A DNA stretch of 64,000 nt from Stutzerimonas stutzeri (GTDB taxonomy: Bacteria > Pseudomonadota > Gammaproteobacteria > Pseudomonadales > Pseudomonadaceae), in assembly GCF_024448895.1 (NCBI RefSeq), contig NZ_JAMOIC010000001.1, forward strand, positions 186,001-250,000, in the 5' to 3' direction. The number at the start of each line of letters is the position of its first letter. Positions within the stretch are counted from its first letter, which is position 1. Under the pieces are notes generated by a model. It worked only from the letters and a program-made list of their open reading frames with translations. It made no database searches and was not told the origin of the DNA. The position numbers and the translations under genes were made by a program. This document shows, in pieces, positions 43,447 to 50,830 of the stretch.

Positions 43447-46143
43447 ATGCGCCAGACAACCGCCTCCACCTGCTGCTATTGCGGCGTGGGCTGTGGCGTG
43501 CTGATCGAGCACGACGGCGAGCGCATCCTCGATGTTGCCGGCGACCCAAGCCACCCGGCCAACTTCGGCAAGCTCTGCAGCAAAGGTTCGACGCTGCACC
43601 TGACCGGCGACCTCGACGCCCGCGCGCTTTACCCCGAGCTGCGTCTGGGCAAAGGCCTGGCCCGCACACGCACCAGCTGGGACAGTGCACTGGACCACGC
43701 CGCCAATGTGTTTGCCGAAACTATCGCCGAGCACGGCCCGGACAGCGTGGCCTTCTACATCTCCGGACAGCTGCTGACCGAAGACTATTACGCGTTCAAC
43801 AAGCTGGCCCGCGCACTGGTCGGCACCAACAACATCGACTCCAACTCGCGCCTGTGCATGTCGTCCGCCGTGGTCGGCTACAAGCGCAGCCTCGGCGCGG
43901 ACGCGCCGCCGTGCAGCTACGAAGACATCGAGCAGAGCGATTGCCTGCTGATCGTCGGCAGCAATATGGCCTACGCCCACCCGGTGCTGTTCCGCCGCCT
44001 GGAAGAGGCCAAGGCTTCGCGACCCGAGATGAAGGTCATCGTGGTCGACCCGCGCCGCACCGATACTTGCGATCTGGCGGACCTGCACCTGCCGATCCTG
44101 CCCGGTACCGACGTCGCGCTGTTCCACGGCATCCTGCATATCCTCATGTGGGAAGGCTGGATAGATCGCAGCTTCATCGACGCTCATACGGAGGGCTTCG
44201 ATGCGTTGAAAAGCATGGTGCGCGACTACAGCCCGGCCATGGTCGCCGACCTGTGCGGCATCAGCGTCGATGCCTTGCAGACCTGTGCACGGCTGATCGG
44301 GCAATCGCCGACGTTTCTCTCGCTCTGGTGCATGGGTGTCAACCAGTCCACCGCCGGCAGCGCCAAGAACAGCGCGCTGATCAACCTGCACCTTGCCACG
44401 GGCCAGATTGGCAAGCCCGGCGCTGGCCCTTTCTCGCTGACCGGCCAGCCCAACGCCATGGGCGGGCGTGAGACGGGCAGTCTTTCCAACCTGCTACCCG
44501 GGCATCGCGAGGCCGGTAACGCGTCACATCGCGCTGAAGTAGCGGACTACTGGGGCGTTCCTGAGTTGCCCGAGACGCCAGGCCTGTCAGCGATCGAATT
44601 GTTCGACGCCGTGCACAGCGGCAAGATCAAGGCGCTGTGGATCGCCTGTACCAATCCCGCGCAATCGATGCCGGACCAGCGGAAAGTTCATGAGGCTCTC
44701 GCAGCTTGCCCGTTCGTGGTCGTGCAGGAAGCCTTCTTCACCACCGAGACCTGCCGCTACGCTGACCTGTTGCTACCCGCCGCCAGCTGGGGCGAGAAGG
44801 AAGGCACCGTGACCAACTCCGAGCGCCGCGTCAGCCATGTGCGCTCGGCCATTGCAGCACCTGGCGAAGCGCGTCCTGACTGGTCGATCACCTGCGACTT
44901 CGCCCGTCGCCTGGAAATGCTAATGCGTCCGGGCCAGGCCAGCCTGTTTGACTTTGACGCACCAGCTGCGCTGTTCGACGAGTACAAACAGCTGACTCAG
45001 GGTCGTGACCTGGATCTGTCCGGGCTCAGCCATGCGCTGATCGACAGGCTCGGCCCGCAGCAGTGGCCCTTCCCCGCCGGAGCCCTGCAAGGCACGCCGC
45101 GACTCTATGGTGACGGCGTGTTCCCCACCGAAGATGGCCGCGCACATTTCCTTGCCGAGCAGTACCAGGCGCCAAAGGAAAAACGCGAGGCACGCTTCCC
45201 GCTGACACTGAACACCGGCCGCCTACGTGATCACTGGCACGGCATGAGCCGCACCGGCACCGCCGCGCGCCTGTTCGGTCACGTCGAAGAAGCGCTGCTG
45301 AGCATGAGCGGCGACGATATGCGCCGTCGCCGCCTGCTCGATGGACAGCTGGTCAAGGTCCGCAGCCGCCGGGGCGAATTGTTGCTGCCGGTGCAAAAGG
45401 ACGACAGTTTGCGACCCGGCCAGGCCTTCCTGCCGATGCATTGGGGCGACCGGTTTCTCAAGGGGCTGGGGGTCAACAAACTCACGCTTCCCGACTTCGA
45501 TCCAATCTCCAAGCAGCCCGAGCTCAAGCATGCTGGGGTCGAGGTGGAAAAAGTCGAGCTGCCCTGGCAGTTTTTCGCCCTCGTCGAAGGCTCAGTACAG
45601 AAACGCTTCGAGGCGCTGCGCCCGCTGTTCGAGGGGTTCGCCTACGCCAGCTTCAGCCTGACCGGGCGTGACCGGCCTGCACTGGTCATCCGTGCCGCCT
45701 GCAACGAAGCGCCGAGCCGGGCGCAGTTGGCGCAGCTCGAGCAACTGCTGGGACTGGATGAAGGCCCAGTACTGGTTTACGACGACCCGCGTCGCGCCGT
45801 TGGCAAGCGGGTACGCATCGAGGATGGGCGCATCGTGGCCCTCAGCCTTTCCGGCGAAACCGCGGCACGTGAATGGCTCAAGCAGCTCTGGCATGACGGC
45901 AAAGCCGATCAGGCGTTACGCCGCTGGCTGCTTGCGCCCTTGAGCACCCCGCCGGGCGGGGAAGTACGTGCAGGCAAAACCTTGTGCAATTGCATGAACG
46001 TCAGCCAGGACTCGATCTGCGCGGGAATCGAGCGGGGCCTGGATCTGAATGGTTTGAAGCAGGAACTGGGCTGCGGCACCAGCTGCGGCTCCTGCGTACC
46101 AGAAATCAAGCGGTTGCTGATGAAGCAACCGGCGGTGGCCTGA
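43447..46143 (+). CDS. nasC: Assimilatory nitrate reductase, catalytic subunit (molybdopterin)
   Basis: It reduces nitrate to nitrite with bis-MGD molybdenum cofactor in the cytoplasm. From ATG 43447 it is 898 aa. The [4Fe-4S] site CCYCGVGCGV with CSKG (about residues 9-50), molybdopterin-binding stretches such as VDPRRTDTCDLADLHLPILP and SLTGQPNAMGGRE, and the C-terminal dinucleotide-binding domain are visible. It ends in a BFD-like [2Fe-2S] domain (LCNCMNVSQ, CGTSCGSCVPE), as in the NADH-linked type. AGGAG lies 5 bases before 43447. ATG 43393, overlapping the nirD stop, would add 18 residues. Confidence 0.95.
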   Translation: MRQTTASTCCYCGVGCGVLIEHDGERILDVAGDPSHPANFGKLCSKGSTLHLTGDLDARALYPELRLGKGLARTRTSWDSALDHAANVFAETIAEHGPDSVAFYISGQLLTEDYYAFNKLARALVGTNNIDSNSRLCMSSAVVGYKRSLGADAPPCSYEDIEQSDCLLIVGSNMAYAHPVLFRRLEEAKASRPEMKVIVVDPRRTDTCDLADLHLPILPGTDVALFHGILHILMWEGWIDRSFIDAHTEGFDALKSMVRDYSPAMVADLCGISVDALQTCARLIGQSPTFLSLWCMGVNQSTAGSAKNSALINLHLATGQIGKPGAGPFSLTGQPNAMGGRETGSLSNLLPGHREAGNASHRAEVADYWGVPELPETPGLSAIELFDAVHSGKIKALWIACTNPAQSMPDQRKVHEALAACPFVVVQEAFFTTETCRYADLLLPAASWGEKEGTVTNSERRVSHVRSAIAAPGEARPDWSITCDFARRLEMLMRPGQASLFDFDAPAALFDEYKQLTQGRDLDLSGLSHALIDRLGPQQWPFPAGALQGTPRLYGDGVFPTEDGRAHFLAEQYQAPKEKREARFPLTLNTGRLRDHWHGMSRTGTAARLFGHVEEALLSMSGDDMRRRRLLDGQLVKVRSRRGELLLPVQKDDSLRPGQAFLPMHWGDRFLKGLGVNKLTLPDFDPISKQPELKHAGVEVEKVELPWQFFALVEGSVQKRFEALRPLFEGFAYASFSLTGRDRPALVIRAACNEAPSRAQLAQLEQLLGLDEGPVLVYDDPRRAVGKRVRIEDGRIVALSLSGETAAREWLKQLWHDGKADQALRRWLLAPLSTPPGGEVRAGKTLCNCMNVSQDSICAGIERGLDLNGLKQELGCGTSCGSCVPEIKRLLMKQPAVA

Positions 46144-46213
46144 GCGACGCGTCGGTAGACAGGCGATGCCAGCGCATCGCCAAGATGATCATAGAAGCAG
46201 GAGAGGTAAACAC

Positions 46214-46951
46214 ATGAGCGCAAAAGTCTGGCTGGTTGGTGCAGGTCCTGGCGACCCGGAGCTGCTGACGCTCAAGGCCGTGCGCGCCATGGGCGAAGCA
46301 CAGGTGGTGCTGATCGATGATCTGGTCAATCCAGCCATCCTCGAACACTGCCCGAATGCCCGGGTAATTGCGGTGGGCAAGCGCGGCGGTTGCCGCTCTA
46401 CCCCTCAGGCGTTCATCCATCGGCTGATGCTGCGCTACGCGCGTCAGGGCAAATGCGTGGTGCGCCTCAAAGGTGGTGACCCCTGCATTTTCGGTCGCGG
46501 CGGCGAAGAAGCCGAATGGCTGGCCGAACGCGGTATCGAAGTCGAGCTGGTCAATGGCATTACCGCAGGCCTGGCTGGTGCGACCCAATGCGGGATCTCC
46601 CTGACCCAACGCGGCATTGCCCGTGGCGTCACTCTCGTCACTGCGCACACCCTGGACGGCAGCAGCCCCGAGTGGCACGCACTCGCGAAGACCGGCACTA
46701 CGCTGGTCGTCTACATGGGCGTCAGCAGCCTGCATCAGGTGCAGACGGGACTGATGGAAGGTGGCCTGCCAGCAAGCACTCCGGTGGCCATGATCGAGAA
46801 CGCCTCCCTCCCCCAACAACGCGAATGCCGCTCGCAACTCGGTGCTATGTGCACGGATGCCGCCGCTTTCCAGCTCAAGAGTCCAGCGATCCTGGTGATC
46901 GGCGAAGTGGCCGCCCAGGCTGTTACGCAGGTATTGAGCCAAACGGCCTGA
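46214..46951 (+). CDS. cobA: Uroporphyrinogen-III C-methyltransferase (SUMT)
   Basis: It methylates uroporphyrinogen III twice to precorrin-2, the precursor of siroheme and cobalamin. 245 residues from ATG 46214: VWLVGAGPGDPELLTLKA at the N-terminus, RLKGGDPCIFGRGGEEAEWL (about 85-105), GITAGLAGATQCGI and VVYMGV, all SUMT signatures. There is no CysG-type dehydrogenase/chelatase part. It lies 70 bases after the nitrate reductase, so here it most likely supplies siroheme for NirB. GCAGGAGAGG is the ribosome binding site. nirE or sumT are alternative names. Confidence 0.95.
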   Translation: MSAKVWLVGAGPGDPELLTLKAVRAMGEAQVVLIDDLVNPAILEHCPNARVIAVGKRGGCRSTPQAFIHRLMLRYARQGKCVVRLKGGDPCIFGRGGEEAEWLAERGIEVELVNGITAGLAGATQCGISLTQRGIARGVTLVTAHTLDGSSPEWHALAKTGTTLVVYMGVSSLHQVQTGLMEGGLPASTPVAMIENASLPQQRECRSQLGAMCTDAAAFQLKSPAILVIGEVAAQAVTQVLSQTA

Positions 46952-46988
46952 AGATCGAAACGGCGGTCCGGCGGCCGGCGATCCGGCA

Positions 46989-47010
46989 GTAGAGGCGAAT
47001 TCATTCGCCT
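46989..47010. repeat. Single REP palindrome downstream of cobA
   Basis: GTAGAGGCGAATTCATTCGC, the GTAG-headed REP form seen near nirB. A weak inverted remnant follows to about 47040. Confidence 0.75.
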
Positions 47011-47043
47011 GCTCGAAAAGCGAACGAATGACTTCGACGTCAT

Positions 47044-47076
47044 AAAAAAACCGCGACCCAAGGGCCGCGGTTTTTT
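47044..47076. terminator. Bidirectional Rho-independent terminator
   Basis: AAAAAACCGCG pairs with CGCGGTTTTTT, with inner CCC/GGG pairing. A and T tracts flank it on both sides, so it can serve cobA (plus) and the RND gene (minus), which converge here. Confidence 0.9.
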
Positions 47077-47091
47077 GTTACGACTTAGCCA

Positions 47092-49446
47092 TCAGCCTTT
47101 CTGCCGCAGCTTCTCCGGCTTGATCAGGAAGCGCGCCAGTGCTGGGAGCAGCCAGATCGCACCGACCATGTTCCAGAGGAACATGAAGGTCAGCATCAGG
47201 CCCATGTCCGCCTGGAACTTGATTGCCGAGAACACCCAGGTGAACACGCCAATCGCCAGACAGATACCGGTGAAGATCACCGCCTTACCGGTGGACTTCA
47301 GCGTCTGATAGTAGGCTTCCTGCAGCGTCAATCCCTGGCGCAGATAAGACTCCAGACGGCTGTAGATGTAGATGCCGTAATCGACACCGATACCCACACC
47401 GAGCGCGATCACCGGCAGTGTCGCCACCTTTACCCCGATACCCATGAAGGCCATCAGGGCGTTGCCGAGGATTGAGGTCAATACCAGCGGCAGGATCACG
47501 CAGAGCGTCGCGGCCAAGGAGCGGAAGGTCAGCAGACACATGAAGCTCACCGCTGCGTATACCGCGATCAGCATGGTGGTTTCCGATGCCGCGATCACTT
47601 CGTTGGTGGCCGCTTCGATGCCAGCGTTACCGGCCGCCAGCACGAACTCGAGCCCTTCACGGTTGTTCTCTTCGGCAAACTCACGCGCTGCGGCTACTAC
47701 GTGCTCCAGCGTTTCAGCCTTGTGGTCGTTAAGGAAGACCAGCACTGGCGCCAGTGAGCAGTCGCCGTTGTACATGCCTTCGGCGCGCGCAATGGAGCTG
47801 TTGAGGACGAACTGGTTACGCGACAGGGTTTCCCATTTAAGGCTGCCCTCGTTCATCCCCTTGATGCTCTGCCGGGCGACGGTGACCATGGAAACGGCCG
47901 ACTGCACACCCGCGGTGTTTTCCATCTTCCACATCAGCTCGTCCATCGCGGCGAGCGTGTCGTAGTGGGCACAACCTTCGGGCGCCGTCTTGACCATCAC
48001 CACCAGTACGTCGGAGCTGGTCGAGTAGTTCCGTATGACGAAGTCATTGTCGAGGTTGTAACGCGAGTCCGGATGCAGCTCGGGTGCGCCCTGATCGAGG
48101 TCACCGATCTTGAGGTTCTGCCCGTACCACAGGCCGCCCCCAACAGCGAGCATGGCGATGACGATGGAGATCGGTGCCACGGTAGGGCTGGCGAAGTTCG
48201 ACAGCGCACGCCAGAAAGGATGATCGCGCGAGGCTTCCTCACGTGCCTGTTTGACCGCACGCTGGCTGATACCCATGTAGGAAATCGCAACCGGCAGCAG
48301 GATCAGGTTGGTCAGGATGATCACCGCCACGCCCAAGGACGCGCCAATGGCCAGTTCGCGGATCACGCCGATATCGATCAGCAGCAGGGTCACGAAGCCG
48401 ACGGCATCGGACGCGAGTGCGACCATGCCTGGAATGAACAGCTGACGGAACGCCATCCGTGCGGCCGCCAGAGGATCATCCGTCTGACCCGAGGCCATGG
48501 CGATGCCGTTGATTTTTTGCACGCCGTGGGAAATACCGATGGCAAACACCAGGAATGGCACCAGCATCGAATAGGGATCGAGCCCGAAGCCCAGCGTATG
48601 CAGCAGACCGAGCTGCCAGGCAACGGCGATCAGCGTGGTGACCACCACGGCAATGGTGCTCTTGACGCAGCGGGTGAACCACAGCAGCAGCGCCAGGGTG
48701 ATGCCGATTGCGACGAAGAAGAACAGGACAACCCCGACCAGACCATCGATCAGGTCACCAACCTTCTTGGCAAAACCGATGATGTGAATGTCGACGTTCG
48801 GATTCTGCGCCTTGTACTTGTCGCGGATCTTTTCTTCCAGCTCGTGGGAGAACTTCTGATAGTCGAGGGTAATCTGCTTGCTACGGTCTTCAGGGTCCGA
48901 ATAGGACTCCATCAGCGGAACGTCGATGATGCTGGACTTGAAATCGTTGGCCACCAGACGGCCGATCTGTCCGGATTTGAGGATGTTGCTGCGCAGATCA
49001 TCAAGGCTTTCCGGCGAGCCATCGTAGGTCTGCGGAATCACTTCACCACCGGCGAAGCCCTGCTCCGTCACCTCGGTCCAGCGAACGCTGGGACTCCACA
49101 GCGACTTCATGTTGGAGCGATCGACACCCTGGATGTAGAAGACTTCGTCGTGGATCTGACGCAGCGTCTCCATGTATTCCTTGGAGAAGATGTCGCCGTC
49201 CTTGGCCGCGACCGAGATCCGCACGGTGTTGCCCAGGTTGGCCAGGTCATCCCGGTGTTGCAGCATGTTCTGAATATAGGGATGCCCCAGCGGGATCATC
49301 TTTTCGAAGCTGGTCGCCGGGCGAACCTGTGCCGCCTGGTAGAAGAGAAAAACACTGATCAACAGGCAGATCAGGATCACTGCCGGTCGATTGTTGAAGA
49401 TCAGGCGTTCCAGAAAGGATGCCGGCTTCTGCTGATGCTTGGTCAT
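47092..49446 (-). CDS. RND-superfamily (MMPL-type) transporter
   Basis: 784 residues, inner membrane. One N-terminal helix, a large periplasmic loop (about 40-225), a block of five to six helices (about 230-400), a second periplasmic loop and a second helix block (about 620-770) give the twelve-helix RND plan. Motifs such as FAIGISHGVQKINGI and GVGIGVDYGIYIYSRLESYL belong to the MMPL/sterol-sensing branch, not to the AcrB drug pumps; no membrane-fusion gene adjoins. The cargo, possibly lipid-like, is unknown. The YCF48-like gene lies 12 bases upstream in the same operon. Confidence 0.92.
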   Translation of the reverse strand: MTKHQQKPASFLERLIFNNRPAVILICLLISVFLFYQAAQVRPATSFEKMIPLGHPYIQNMLQHRDDLANLGNTVRISVAAKDGDIFSKEYMETLRQIHDEVFYIQGVDRSNMKSLWSPSVRWTEVTEQGFAGGEVIPQTYDGSPESLDDLRSNILKSGQIGRLVANDFKSSIIDVPLMESYSDPEDRSKQITLDYQKFSHELEEKIRDKYKAQNPNVDIHIIGFAKKVGDLIDGLVGVVLFFFVAIGITLALLLWFTRCVKSTIAVVVTTLIAVAWQLGLLHTLGFGLDPYSMLVPFLVFAIGISHGVQKINGIAMASGQTDDPLAAARMAFRQLFIPGMVALASDAVGFVTLLLIDIGVIRELAIGASLGVAVIILTNLILLPVAISYMGISQRAVKQAREEASRDHPFWRALSNFASPTVAPISIVIAMLAVGGGLWYGQNLKIGDLDQGAPELHPDSRYNLDNDFVIRNYSTSSDVLVVMVKTAPEGCAHYDTLAAMDELMWKMENTAGVQSAVSMVTVARQSIKGMNEGSLKWETLSRNQFVLNSSIARAEGMYNGDCSLAPVLVFLNDHKAETLEHVVAAAREFAEENNREGLEFVLAAGNAGIEAATNEVIAASETTMLIAVYAAVSFMCLLTFRSLAATLCVILPLVLTSILGNALMAFMGIGVKVATLPVIALGVGIGVDYGIYIYSRLESYLRQGLTLQEAYYQTLKSTGKAVIFTGICLAIGVFTWVFSAIKFQADMGLMLTFMFLWNMVGAIWLLPALARFLIKPEKLRQKG

Positions 49447-49458
49447 GTTGGCTCCGGC

Positions 49459-50550
49459 TTATTGTTGTTGTACGGGCAGATTGGCGCCATCTGGCGAGAC
49501 GACCCTGACGCCGCTCTGCCCTACCAGCACCAGATTGCCGTTGGGATTGCCGACCACGCCTGACAGCGAGCGCCGATCGGGACGGCTGAACAGCTTGAAG
49601 GATTGGCCGTTATCCGAGCTGCTGAGTACCGTGCCGCCGTGACCCACCACGACGATGCGACCATCTGGAAGCCGATTGCCATCGGCCAGGCCGGACTCGA
49701 CAGCATCACCATCGTCCAGCAGTTCAATGGCCTGCCAGCTATCCCCAAAATCGGCAGAACGGAACAGATTGCCGCGCAGGCCGAACGCCACGACTACGCC
49801 GGGCTCCGTACCGCCAACTACACCGAAGAACGAGCCTTGATAGGGAGACTCGACACGCTCCCAGGTCTCACCCATGTCGGGGGATCGGAACATGCCGCCC
49901 ATTTCACCTACGATGAACAGGCCGGAGCCGTTGATCTCGGCAATGGCATTGAGGTGGGAACCGTCCTCGTTGTCGAGGCGATCAGTGACATCCTCCCAGT
50001 TCTGCCCATCAGTGGTTTCCAGCAGCACGCCGTAAGCACCGGTGGCAAAACCATGCTGAGCATTCTCGAACCACACATCGAGCAGCGGTACTTCGCCCTC
50101 ACGGTTCTCGTATTGCTGTGTCCAGGTCTGGCCGCCATCGCTGGTAGCCAGGATCAGCGCATCATGGCCAACGGCCCAACCGTGCTTTTCATCGGCAAAG
50201 GATACGGCTGTAAGCAATTGCCGAGTCGGCACCTTGGCCTGCGTCCAGCTGCTGCCGCCGTCATCGGAATAGAGAATGTGTCCACGATCGCCGACGGCAA
50301 CCAGACGCTTGCCGGCATACGCGATGTCCAGGAGCAAGGTAGAGGCGGCTTTCTGTGATTCCAGCGCGTGGCGCACGCCTGGCTCGGCAGGGCTTTGTGC
50401 CTGGGCCGGAACGGCTGCAAAAAGAAGGATGGATAGAACACTGCAGAGCGAGAGCGTTCTTGCCAGCGGCGATTGACTGCTAGACATCGGCGTGCGGGAC
50501 TTTTTTTCCGCGCGGCCAACCGGTGTGCGCCACATGACGGGCTCACTCAT
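49459..50550 (-). CDS. YCF48/BNR-repeat exported protein, partner of the RND transporter
   Basis: 363 residues: an N-terminal segment with a hydrophobic signal core (LSLCSVLSILLFAAVPAQA) about 50 residues in, then a beta-propeller of repeated blades with Asp-box-like motifs (YSDDGGSSW, TSDGGQTW, RSPDMGETW, RSADFGDSW, SSDNGQSF). This is the YCF48/BNR type seen next to MMPL-type RND genes in many environmental gamma-proteobacteria. ATG 50550 is chosen because AAAGGGGG lies directly upstream. ATG 50487 would start right at the signal peptide but has no ribosome binding site. Confidence 0.88.
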   Translation of the reverse strand: MSEPVMWRTPVGRAEKKSRTPMSSSQSPLARTLSLCSVLSILLFAAVPAQAQSPAEPGVRHALESQKAASTLLLDIAYAGKRLVAVGDRGHILYSDDGGSSWTQAKVPTRQLLTAVSFADEKHGWAVGHDALILATSDGGQTWTQQYENREGEVPLLDVWFENAQHGFATGAYGVLLETTDGQNWEDVTDRLDNEDGSHLNAIAEINGSGLFIVGEMGGMFRSPDMGETWERVESPYQGSFFGVVGGTEPGVVVAFGLRGNLFRSADFGDSWQAIELLDDGDAVESGLADGNRLPDGRIVVVGHGGTVLSSSDNGQSFKLFSRPDRRSLSGVVGNPNGNLVLVGQSGVRVVSPDGANLPVQQQ

Positions 50551-50648
50551 ACATACCCCCTTTATTTTTATTAGGTAGGGCCTGCGTATGGAGACAGGCG
50601 AAGCCATGCTATAGGGCTTTCGAAAGCGGCGGCAATTGCCTGGACGTT

Positions 50649-50664
50649 ATGTTTTGTTAAACAT
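50649..50664. promoter_or_regulatory. Perfect inverted repeat upstream of the YCF48-RND operon
   Basis: ATGTTT-TGTT-AAACAT, about 100 bases upstream of the start on the minus strand, in an otherwise featureless gap. It has the size of a dimeric repressor or TetR-like operator half-site pair. No regulator gene is nearby. Confidence 0.4.
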
Positions 50665-50761
50665 GGCTGATTGATGTTGCCTGATAGGTACGCCTTATGG
50701 CACGGGGCTTAGAAGCCGTTTCCAGATGCCACGTAAAATCATCGTGCAACCCATGAAAATA

Positions 50762-50792
50762 GAAAAAAATCCCGCGGCGGTGCGCGGGATTT
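50762..50792 (-). terminator. Rho-independent terminator of pepN
   Basis: AAATCCCGCG-type stem (50767-50776 with 50783-50792) with a six-base loop; on the minus strand a run of T follows. About 40 bases after the pepN stop. Confidence 0.9.
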
Positions 50793-50830
50793 CTCGTTAC
50801 TGACCGGCTGATCTCAGCGCGCGTCACCCA

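Noticed and set aside
47965-49563. 532-codon frame opposite the RND transporter
   Set aside because: Antisense shadow; the minus strand shows a full twelve-helix RND protein.
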